The notes under the pieces: generated by a model
What the model was told of the DNA's origin: nothing
The model's input: the letters and a program-made list of their open reading frames with translations, nothing else
Database searches by the model: none
Program-made: the position numbers and the translations under genes
In this document: positions 32,833 to 45,400 of the stretch, in pieces
How the letters are laid out: each line of letters begins with the position of its first letter
How positions within the stretch are numbered: position 1 is the stretch's first letter
DNA from: Asterias amurensis
Taxonomy: Eukaryota; Echinodermata; Asteroidea; Forcipulatida; Asteriidae
NCBI RefSeq assembly: GCF_032118995.1
Contig: NC_092654.1
Coordinates: 14,933,784 to 14,997,783 of the forward strand
DNA: 64,000 nt
Reading direction: 5' to 3'

Positions 32833-33403
32833 TAGATCAATATTTAAGGTAATATTTCAATTGTAAGAATTGAACTTTTTTTGCGGTTCTATGATGTGTG
32901 AATCGATATTTAAGTTAAAATTTCAATTCAGTAATTTTTTGTTTTTCATCCTCAGAACTGACTATGGACTGCAAGTGGAGAACCAGCAGTTGGCATGAAG
33001 TGTAGCCTGATACATTGATGATATACCCCCGGACGTGTACTTTCTGATATGGATCATTATTGTTACACATTAACACCCGATTGAATCCATTGATGGTTCA
33101 GACCATCTATACACCGCAGGAGGTCTTCTCAAATGCCATGGACTCTGGGGAGGACTGAACAGCGATTGAACATTCATGCAGAGACGGTTGGAATTAACCT
33201 TTCTGGATGAATTTTGTATCATTTGCAAATTTATGAGTGGCAAGGTTGGTACAGCTGATCTGTGCGATTAGATATTAAAACTGATACATGCACACAGTGT
33301 AGTTGGATGAATTGATCTGAGCAGTTGGATTGACTGATGAATTTTGCAAATTTATTAGTTAGCAAAGTTGTGCAATCTGACAAGCTGAAAAGATTCATGT
33401 ACA

Positions 33404-36400
33404 ATGGCTCCCCGCCAAAGAACCGTCAACAAGAAACTACATCACAGAGAAACTTCAAGACCTTCCTCCAGCAACAAAAGAGTGAACGCTAAACCCCCTT
33501 CCTCCTCCTCAAATGGAGCAAGTCTGGGACACAGAAGCCAAAATGGTGTGGAAGAACACACTGCATCTCTATTCTCAACAACGAGACGTAACTGGTTAAT
33601 GTACTCTTCCATCTTTGTACTAGCTACGCTGTGCTATGTGAACACTCTTGGCTATGACCTGGTTCACGATGACGTCTTTGCTATTCAGAACAACAGAGAT
33701 GTTCGCCCGGGTACCCCGCTACGTAACTTGTTGTGGGATGACTTCTGGGGGAAACCGATGAGCGATAATTCTAGTCATAAGTCGTACAGACCATTGTGTG
33801 TCTTGTCATTCAGGTATGATGCTTGTATTTAGTCAAACTTGAAGGAAGATATTATACACATTCAGCAACTCCTTTATTGGCATCTGATTCAAAGGCTGTT
33901 TTAACAACACAATTTTTTAATCTTCCAAACAGGCCACACCATTAAATATCCTGATTTATATGCCAAATTAATGCTAAAAAAATAGAAGGCAAGCCCTACA
34001 TGTACATGTAGGCTTACAAGTCCATCATTTTGATTTAGTAAACGGTTTTACACCAAAAGCCATTTTTGAGTTAATGTATATTGATTTCAGTTAAATTTCT
34101 CCATTTGAATTCCCAAAACTAAATCCAAATCTAATTTTTTAATTTTGCATATTATTTTCTGACCAACTTTATTTTATCACTATTCATTGATCAACTTTGT
34201 TCTTTTTTGTTTTATACCAGATTAAACTACCTTGTGCATGAGTTACAACCCTTTGGTTATCATGTGGTTAATATTATCTTGCATGCCGTGGTCAGCATTG
34301 TCTTCACCTGTGTTTGTCAGACAGTCGTATTCAATGAGTTATTACCAACAGCTATCGCGGGAATCTTCTTCTCGTCACACCCTATTCACACAGAGGCAGT
34401 AAGTACAATAAGATGTCAAAGAATGCCCAAAACAGCATTAACATTTCATGAAAGATCTAGTTGTCAAAGAAGCAAGGTATTTTATCTTGCTTCGAGCGCT
34501 CTTTTTGCACCTTCATTTTGGCGAATTCCTTCGAAAACAATTTCCAAGAGTCGTTTCATTCACCATGTTTTTCGTCCGTTCAATTAACGAGCGATACCAT
34601 ATAAGGGCATTACTTTTTCTTAGTGTATTTAACCCACCATTTTGTTTTTGTTTCAGGTTGCTGGTGTGGTCGGTCGTGCTGATGTAATGGCATGTCTGTT
34701 TTTCCTGCTGTCATTTCTTGCATATGAAAGGTAATTAACAAAAGCCTGAAGCAACTGTTTGAAAGGTTATACCCTATGGGGGTGGTAAAGATGTATTAAC
34801 TAAACTTATGCATAACATTGTTTGCACACTACCTGTTACTTGTTGTATGTGTCGCATCATATAGACGATGTGACCTATGTTTACACTCAAACCGCCCTCT
34901 GTTGACAAAACACTCATACGTCATGTTTCGCCGGGCACTGAGTTGCGCAGTCACAGTAAGATTGCGTACACTTTCTAGCTGGCTGCCAAAACACAAAGGT
35001 TTTGCCCGGCGGTATGCGCGCGAATCAGGTTATGGTTTTCGTGTGACGTCAGAGGTCACATCGTCTATTGTTGAAACACTAGATGTGCATATTGCATGCA
35101 GTTGGTTTTATATGGTTACTGAATAATTACATTATCTTGATTTGTGCAACTCATAGACAGTCAACCAATGTTTGTATGACATGTATGAGAGAGAGTGGCT
35201 GTTGTCAGCTTGGTGTTTACATCTTCGTTTGGGAGTTTGCTGAATTCCCTTGACGGGAAGATCATTTTAATGGTCTGTCTTAAAAGACAGACAGGCAGAC
35301 AGACAGTCAACCTGCATCAGGGATAAAAGAGTTTGGTTTGGGTTTTCCCATTTACAACAATGGCTTTTGTTTACACTGCTCCTGATTGAAGTCTTGCATT
35401 CTTTTCCAGGAGTATCAAGACAAGCAAGTCGGGTTTTGCCGTCACTGTCAAGCCAGCGTGTCTAGTACTCAGCCTCCTGCTTGCTGTATGTGCACTACTG
35501 AGCAAGGAGCATGGTGCTACCATACTAGGGGTCCTTGTTATCTATGATGTCATGGTGACATCACAGCCGGGAGTTAGTAGGTAAATATTTATTAGATCTT
35601 TTTAGTTCAATAACCCAAACTGATACTGAAGATAATAAAATTGTTGCATGTTGCATTGAATTGATCAGTGTATTATAATAAATGATGATAGTGAATGAGC
35701 AGTAGGCCTATGTGATTGGTTTTTAGAAGAGTAAATCCGAACTCTCCATCCAAGCTGGGAAATATTCATCAAACCCGATGATCACTAATTTAGAGAAAAC
35801 AATTTAAAATGAAGTATGAACTTTATAATTAGTGAGCGTTCAGATTAAAGTTTTCCTCTTTTTGTTTACATCACCTAGCCTTTTACTTTGTCTCCTTTAT
35901 CATGTTTGTGAAATGACTTGGGGTAAGGGTTACATCTTGTAAGAATGATTTTCAAAAAACTTTTAAAAAAATGCTGAAAATCAAATTTCTTTAGTAATAT
36001 CCAGATAGAATTGCCAAAGCTCAAATATTCTCAATGTAACATTCATTCATCTTTTAATAGACAATATTGCATTTGTTTTCATTCTAAAAATACAATGGCC
36101 AAAATAAGATGAAGGTTTTGCCGAGAGGTAAAAAAAGGAAGATTAGAGTTAGTGTCATAAAAGACAAAATTATTTTGTTAACAAGAACATTTCCCGTAGA
36201 AAGCACAAACATGACAAACTCTGTAAATGTCCAACTTCTTGGGAACCTTTTAGATGAACAATAAGTTTATATCTTTCTTAGACTGTTGTTTTTGTTATTT
36301 ACAATTCATTAATTTAACAAAGCAGCATTAAGCCCTACATGGTCGGTCTATGGCAGGAACAGTGTTAATGTTCTGTGACTAATCTTTCAAAAGTTGTTTA

Positions 36401-39400
36401 AAGGAAACATACAATAATTCTACATTTTCTTTTAACAGTCTTTTATCATTAAAACACCTGGAAGCTGTTCTCACTACTCTCTGAACTTCACTTTTTGCTC
36501 AAAGTCTCCTGTCATTTTCCTTTTCAAAACGATACTAAATATTATATTATAAAAGTTGACGTGGAAAAGTGGGTTACTATACACTTCTAACAATAATCAT
36601 TGGAACAATAATTAAAACGTAATCAACTCAATTCTTTTGTGATAATATTAATACGTATTAACATTGCATGTTTAACCTTTAACCTCATGAGTAGGAACCT
36701 TCCATTTTCCTCTAGGGCACTGATAACTAGACGATTTGGGAGGGGCTGCATGCCACTCATTAAACGAAGTGCAATTACTGTTGCAACAGTAAGTATGCAA
36801 CAGCATTTTTTTGTGTTTTACCCCCTCCCCCCCTTTCTAGATTCTAACAAGTAGGCATGCTAGAGAATGTTGTGTTAGAACTTGCTTTAGATTGAGACAA
36901 ATCAGGCATGTGATGATGTGAGTAAAACTATGTACAGTACGTCGACATGTAAGAATCATAGAATTGACTTCCAAAATTGAGATGTATTACCTTTTTTTTC
37001 TAGATAAATGTTTTGGCAGTCACAAAGCTCTGTACAAAGTGGTACATTGTGGAGATTTATTTTAATAAATTGAAAATTAGAGATTTATTTTAAAATTTTA
37101 AATTTGGAGATTTACTTTAATATATTTTTAAAATATCAAAGACTTTCTTAATTTGCCCATTTATGACCAATCCACACATTGTAACAAAAAAAAAAACTCG
37201 GAAATTCAGCCAATCGTGGGACTGGTTGTAAAAAATAAAAAGAATATTGTTTTGATTGTTTACCACAAAAGGCACATTTGAAGAGTTTAAGCACAGCATT
37301 CTCTAGCTTCTAGTTCTAGAGTTTAGCCCTACCCTCTGTGTACAGTATTTTGTACCATCTAAGTCTGTTACATAATACACCAAGAAATTGGCCAATGTCA
37401 ATATTTTGGTTGTACCTATAGAGTTATATACAAGAACTAGAGGGCGCACTGGCCTATATACGCGCCCCGGCATGCGTGCAGGCGGCCATTGGCTAAGTTG
37501 ACAAAAACAGCCATCTCACAGCGTGTGTTTGTGCGGCCATTTTGTAAGTTGAACAAACAGCATCGCGTTCAATAAAAAAAACTCAAACGTGTATTTCATA
37601 TTCAACGCGCGTACAGAATGGCGCGCTTGTCATCTTGCGGTCCCGTCGCGTTTGTGCAAACAGCATCACCAGTGCGCCCTCTAGTTCTTATATATAACTC
37701 TATGGTTGTACCGATGATCTCACATTCATTTTGCAGTCAAATTGTACGCAGATGTTGACACATAAAACATTCTGTAAAGCCAATACCTGCCCTGCAGATA
37801 CGTGTAAGGACAGGGGACTAGTCTAGTGTTAAGAACATGTAGGCAACCTGTATCAAGTATGTATAACAGACTTCTAAGTTTTATCTAGTGCACAATCTGA
37901 CAGTTAATTTTGTGTGGGGTTTTTTCCGTATTTAATCTCTATTTACAAAAATAATTAACATAAATCCATGTCCAAAAGCTTTCCAATCCTGGGGTGGATT
38001 TCACAAAGAGTTAGGACTAGTCTTATCTCGAGTTAGGACCAGTTACTCGTCCTAACTTAGGACTACCAGTGCAATTTGTACATCTCCTAGGACTAGTCTT
38101 AAGTTAGGACTAGTCCTAACTCTTTGTGAAATCGACCCCAGGACTTATATATATTCTGAACCCAGATTGAGTAAAGTTAGAAAAAATTGTGAAGAAGTTA
38201 TTTGAATCTAAATTCTGGAGAAACATGACTTCTGGTAGTACCTGTATTGATGAGTAGTGTCTGTGTATATTGCAGGTACTGGTGTTGCTCCTGCTGAGGG
38301 TATGGATGCTACAGGGCCACTTGCCTCATTTCTCAGCACAAGACAACCCTGCATCATTTGCTCAACATCTCCTCACAAGGTCTGGTATTCAATTCAATCG
38401 CAACATTTGGTGGTGTCCCCCCCCCCTCCCCGTCACTCTTGTCTGGTTTTGATCACTTGATTTTTGAAGAAAAAAAAACTATCATAAAGCAAAGTAGCAA
38501 AGTTTTGACCCCTTGTTTGCACAATGAAGACTGTACCGCTGTAAAAAGGGCGTCTACAGGGTTGTAGCTAGACCAGTTTTAGTGTTGAAAGCTTTAAATC
38601 AAATTAGCGAGCGGATCAAGAAAATTATTCATGTTTAACTATGAGCCTTATTTGCTGAAGTGCGAGCTTCAGGCATGATGCTAGGTTTCCACTACTTCAT
38701 GTTATGGGGCCATGCAAATTTGAATGACCTTTCCACTGTGTCCTTTCTCTGTGACATTTGATACTCCTTATTTGCTGTGCCTCAGATCAATGCACAGTGT
38801 ACAATATTTTGATTAATTCTAAGGAAAATCTGTGCTGGGCGACACAATTTGTTTTGCTCAGAGTTCCGGGCGGGTCCGCCCACTGTGGCTACAACACTGG
38901 GTGTCTACCATTTTCACCATTTTGGGGGTCCCTTGTGTACCTTTGGACCCAAAATGCCAGACATGATGGCGGAAAATTACTTTTTTTTACACTACGTGCA
39001 GTGACGCGCTGCCCATTGTTTATACTGCAAGCCGCTATAAATTGCCCATAACAACAGAAAAAAAAATTTATTGATTGTCTTGATTTGATGAGTGACACTT
39101 TTGTTTATTTGTCTTGGATGTTTCCATTTCAGGTTTTTGTCCTACAGCTACTTGGTTTTCTTCAACGTCTATTTACTACTGTGTCCATCCACACTGTCCT
39201 ATGATTGGCAAATGGACAGCATTCCATTGGTGGAAACATTATGGGATGTTCGTAACCTAGCAACTCTTCTAACATTCGTCAGTCTGGGTCTCCTTGCGGT
39301 GTGTTCAATTCTTCTGAAAAAGGTTAGTTTGGAATGTTTGTTTGGTTTACAATGTATAGCACTATACTTAGGTTTGCAGTAACTCCGTGCCCATGAAGAT

Positions 39401-42400
39401 AATTGGGAGTGTTGTGAATTGAAATGCCCAATTGTATACTAGGCATCTGGCCTAGGTGCCTCTTATAAAATTTCCTCATAAATGTGCCCTTTTTAAAGGA
39501 GAAAATCCCTTGTCTGCACTACCCCATCAGGAACGAATTATAAGGCCCGGGGTGCAGTAGACAAAAGTGTTCCACAAAATACTTGATTAAGATACACTGT
39601 TATGCTACACTTGATGTTGTGCTACATGAAAGTGTTGTATTGTAATGGAATGTATGTTTGGTTTGCGGTAACACCATGTGTATCTACTTGCCAGGTAGAG
39701 TTTGTTTTTAGAGAACTGTCTTGCTTTATTCTACTGCCGCGGAGTAGATAATCGGAGGTTCGGGAGACTTCTGAGTTCTGAAAAGAACTGTCCTGCTTTT
39801 TAACTATTACCAGGGCGGATGGTATAGAAAATAGACTGGACTACTACTTTAGCTTATAGGATCGTAATTAACTGTACTGCCGTGGAGTCAGTTCTGAATT
39901 GGTCTCAACGTTTCGACTAGCTTGCTCTAGTCATCGTCAGGAGACTGACACTTATGTTGTAAAGTACACTTCTTCATTCAGCCATTGTATTTCGTCCATC
40001 ATTTCGATGACCTTCCAACATGTCCAACATGGCATTTATTTTTATTTTTTATGAGGGCGCTATTACAATTTCATGAACACAACATGAATATAAAAGTAAA
40101 TTAAGTTGTTTGTCTGTTATTTTGTAGGAGGATGAGAGGAAGATATTAGTTATTGGGTTATCATTTCTTGCCGTACCGTTCCTTCCTGCCTCCAATCTCG
40201 TCATCAGAGTAGGATTTGTTGTCGCAGAACGGATCCTCTACATTCCAAGGTGTGTTAACATTTTGTTGGTCAACTAACAAAGGTATAAATTAAATAACAA
40301 AACGAGTAGAGAAAAATAAATGTCAAACATTCCAAGCTTAGAATTTTTCTTGGAAGGTTAAACTGTAACAGTAAAGATCAACTTTGATTACTCTTTTTTA
40401 AGGATTCCTTTAAGATGGCATGGGACCTTTTTGTAAATCCACAATTTTTCTTGTTTCTACTTCCCATTTTTCTACTTTAGTATGGGTTACTGTATATTGT
40501 GTGCTCATGGTCTCAACAAGCTGCGGGGAGTAAGTAGTAAATATGGAACAGCGGCTGTGGCTGTTCTTGTTACTGTCATCTCCCTTCTGTATGCTGGTAA
40601 AACAGTCGGCAGGAATCAAGTCTGGAAGTCAAGGGAAAGTTTGTTCCGGTAAGGCAACACAGTATCTTGCAACCATGTATCTTGCGCCAATGTTTTTCAT
40701 TGAACCTTCCATTCAACTCATGTAGTTGCCTTTTAAGGATAATTAAAGTTTTTTGAATTGAATTGAATTGAATTGTTTAATTTGAAAGTTTGTGTGCCAT
40801 TTTAATTACTACTGTGTGCAAGTTATTACACTGCTAAAAATGGTATTTTTGAAATACATTTTATTTTGAGAAAACATTTCCTGTGTCACTCCCTAGAAAA
40901 AGTTTCTAGGGAGTGACACAAGACATATTTTCTCAAAATAAGATGTTTTTCTTGTTTCAAGAATACCATTTTTAGCAGTGTACTATTGTTATATATTTCT
41001 GGTAATGAAACCAAGGATACATCAAAGTGAACTTAATCACGATAGCTCACAAGCCTGAGAAAACCTGTGGAACAAGGGTGCTTGCTAGCCCTTACTCTTT
41101 CAAACTAAGTCTTCTGTTCATTCACTCTCAATTCCAGTCAGGGGACCCATGGCTTAATGTTCTAGTCATTGTTTAAAACAGCGGCTAGCTCAGTAGGAAT
41201 CGAACCCACAACCTTGAGATTACAAGTCTTGCAGGCTAACCACTGGGACACAGTGACCACGGTTTCAACTCTGATGTCAATTTTTTTTTCTGGTTGTCAA
41301 ATATCGTTTGATATTTCTTGAATATTTATCAATGTGTCCTTCGCTCTGTTACACAGGTCCGGTTTGGAGACATTACCACATAATGCTAAGATGCATTATA
41401 ACTATGCTAACTTCCTGATGGATTCAGGGCAGAAGGAGCAAGCAATACACCACTATCAAACATGCCTCAGGTATAATACAGAACTGCGACATTATCTTAA
41501 TTGTGAATCAATCGTAACCGCTAAGCAAAGTGTGATATCACAATATCGGCAACTCATCTTGAAGGCAAACTGGTTAAGCAAAACAAAACAAGACAGGGTT
41601 GCAAAGAGAGATATATGTATAACGTAGCAGGGCTATTACCTGGTAAGCAAATGGCTGATATTAGGAGTTGGACTGAAGAAGATAACAATTCTTTAATCGT
41701 CTCACAAACAGCAATTTTTTTGATTTTGTCATGAAAAGAGCTCCACTAGCGGGGACCATAGAAACAAAGAGCTTAAGGTACTGACAGCTGTTAAAATATA
41801 ATTGCTGTTGTTTGAGCTTCAAACAAATGAGTTTTTAACAGGGACCTAAAACATTGTAAAGACGCAGCCTGGCAAATATGCACAGGAAGACTATTCCTAA
41901 GAAATGGAGCAGCGTAAGAGAAATGATCTTTGGCCAAAACAAATGGAGGAAAGAAGCTCTTGTAGTTGAAAGCAATGACTGTTGAGATGATCATAGAGTC
42001 AAAGTAGGGGACTAATATATTGTGTAATAATTTGTAGATGGACGCCGTTTCTTGATTTGATTTAATTTCATGTTATGACTTGACTTGTTCTTAGACTATG
42101 GCCTGAGCATGCGAGTGCCAACAACAACCTGGGAACTCTGCTGAAAGATAACCCTGAGGAAGCCGAGGCTCATTATCGTAACGCATTACGCATCAACCCT
42201 GACCATGTGAGGGCGCACTTCAATCTTGCCAGTCATCTGAGGTATATATATATATATGTTGACCTTAATGATGTCCTTCATTTAAAATGAACTACGGCTA
42301 ACAGAGAGCTTTTTAAGCAGATAATTATGCTGAAATTTTTCGGCTATTAAAAAGCAAAAACAGACGGTCAAAGATGATACATATGAATGTGGCATTTTGA

Positions 42401-45400
42401 CTGGTTATCTTATTTTGGTGAGCATATTTTGTTGTTGTGCTTTTCTACTTTTCGTGCTAAGCAGCTCTATTAAATTGGGCCCAGATGTTTATTTGTGTGT
42501 CAGGGGTTTTGTTGTATTGCTCATTCATATTTGAATGTATACTCTACTCCTTGACAGCAAACATGGCCAAGTAAACGATGCCGAGGTTCTGCTCTACCAA
42601 ACCATTCGTCTTGACCCAGAGTTTGCCGATGCCCACACCAATCTTGCCTCCCTGCTAGAGGCGAAAGGTCAACTCACTGAAGCAGAACAACTCTACCTGA
42701 ATGCCATCACCTTAGAACCTAGCAATGGGGACTATTGTAATAACTACGGAGCATTCCTGACCAATACAGGTGAGTGGGATTCTGTCTTGTGTTCTTATTT
42801 ATGTGATTTAAAGGCAGTGGTCACTATTTGTAATTGTCAAAGACCAGTCTTCTCACTTGGTGTATCTCAACATATGCATAAAATAACAAACCTGTGAAAA
42901 TTTGAACTCAATTGGTTGTCAAAGTTGCGAGATAATAATGGAAGAAAAAACACCCTTGTCACATGGTTGTGTGCTTTCAGATGCTTGATTTTGGGGACCT
43001 CAAAATCTAATTCTGATGACTCAACATCAAATTCAAATATTTTAGTGGAAAATTACTTTGTTCTCTTTAAAAACTACCTTACAGGGGGAGCTGTTTCTCA
43101 CAATGTTTTATACTAGCAACCTCTCCCCATTACTCGTTACCAAGTAAGGTTTTTATGCTAACAATTGTTTTGAGTAATTACCAATAATGTCCAGTGCCGC
43201 TCAATAATCCTTCATGTAAAAACATTGCATCTCTGCATATTTCTCAATTGTTTTCCTACTTATGCTCAGGGCGTTATGAGGACGCAGAAGCTCAGTATCA
43301 AGAATGTTTACGACTTCAACCTAACCACACCATCACTCTGGGCAACCTGGCAAGACTACTCAGGAAGCTGGGACAAACCAAAGAAGCAGAACAACTCTTG
43401 CTAAGGTTCATATGTTATAAATTCTCTACTCCTTATCATTATTTGTAGAGAAGGATATTTCTTGTACAGTACACAAAGCCGCGACTGAGCGACACTCATG
43501 GCGCTCCAAAATTATTACCCCTGGCCACTTGGGAATTTTTTCATTCTTTTAAAGATTTAATCAAACTAAATCAACGTAATCAACCATAAAAACTTCTCTG
43601 CACCAATTGATGGGTGGGGAGAATCAAGTATAGTGAACACTGTTAAAAAATACTGTTATTCCTTTTCCCACCGCGTTTTTTTTATTGGGGGGGGGGTGCC
43701 CTTACACAGATATGTATTTTGTGCAATGTATACTCAGAACTTTCCCAAGGTCTGTGAGCACAAAACTCACAGGCATATCACTTTACCATGCACAACCTTT
43801 GTCATGCTATAGTGAAGTGTCTTGCTCAAGGACAGTTATGTCATGACCAGGATTGGAATTCTTTTTCATTGTTCTCTACCTACACTGGTGGAAGGTAAAT
43901 CAAACTGATAGTTTATCTGAAACTGACTTTGTCTACACAGGGCTTTATCGCTGGACAAGCAAGCCGCCACGCTGGAGAGTCTCGCTGCGTTATACTTCAA
44001 TACAGATCGGCCAGAGAAAGCATCTGAAGCATACAGAGAAGCTATACAACTCAATCCACATAACGCACAGACAAGAACTCATTATGTAAGAAACAAAATC
44101 AGATTTAGTTATCATCCATTGTGTTTGAGTCCTTAACTCTATATTCCAAGTCTGAGTTTGAGTCCGGCCGGGTCAAATGTCAAATGACACAAAATCTAAC
44201 TCTGAGTTATTTAGTTATAAAAAGTAATCAAAACCTACAAACATATAAAGCAATATTTACGATTAGTTGGAGAACAAAACATAAACAATGTATGAACAAC
44301 AAGTATTTATTGTTTGTTTAGTTATTTTATAAAATGAAGCCCTGTGATAAAGGCCTAACAGGAGTCTGTTGCAGTGTCAATTAAAGGGACACACCGGCCG
44401 AATTGGGCTATTTGGGCTACAAAATAGACTAAGCTATGACTTCAACGGTCTTCAAGGAATGAAGAAGAACAGTCCTTAAAAAAAAATCATCAAATTCAGC
44501 CGTTTTTGAGCATTTTAAGACAAAAATGCAGGTCGCGTGATTGTTCCAAAAAGTGGTACAAACAGTCACGTGACCTTCCGGGCTAGTTTTACTTTCAGCC
44601 GTCTAAAAGTAACTTACTTAACCAAATTTAAATCTTTTTTTTACAAAATTATTTACGAATAATTGACGAAAAAGATCATGTATTCAAGTTATCGCTACAA
44701 AATGTAAATAATGGTGAAAAATCTAACGTAAGATTCACATTCAAAGAGTCCGTGAAACGGAAGCTTGTTATATGGCCGCTTTGGTTTTTTAAAATCATTT
44801 TTCGCTAAATACGTGACATTTTGATGATTTTTTTTACAGCAACCATCTATAAAAACATTATTTATGATTCTACACCCCTAAATTGCGTAAACGGTGAGCC
44901 GGTGTGTCACTTTAATCCCTGAAGCTAATATGTCGGGGAATAGTCTGAACTTTCTCTTAGTTTATCTATAAAGTCTTGATTGGAAGTGGACAAACTTGGG
45001 AACGGTTACAGTGAAGGATGTAGTTGTTGTCATGTATCTCAACCATTTAGGCTGGAACTGTAGATACATGAAAATTTGATTTGTTTAATTTGTGCATAAC
45101 AGGGTCAGGTGTTAGCGTCTCTTCGACATGTTGATAAAGCCATTAAGGAGCTCCAATCAGCTTTAGAAGTGGATCCAGCGTTTGCTGATGCTCATCGGCA
45201 ACTAGCTAGCGTCTATGCACTAGCTGGCAAACATAAGGAGGTAGGTAGATGTTGTGTTGTTATACTTCGTTATCAAATGGTATTCTTTAACAAATTCTTT
45301 CCGTGTAAATTTGTCCAGCTTGCTTCGAAGGATACAATATCACACACAAATCCCTCATAGTGGTAGGCTTTATCAAACTAACATGTGGTGGCTATGCAGT

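Larger units (their letters stand above)
30332..33403. other. Region between ankyrin and TMTC1 coding starts
   Basis: No coding exon is seen. It holds two micro-hairpins (30751, 30998), two MITEs (31376, 32457) and AT-rich sequence, including T-rich tracts at 31119-31150 and 31708-31720. From 32956 on it may be TMTC1 5' UTR. Confidence 0.55.
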
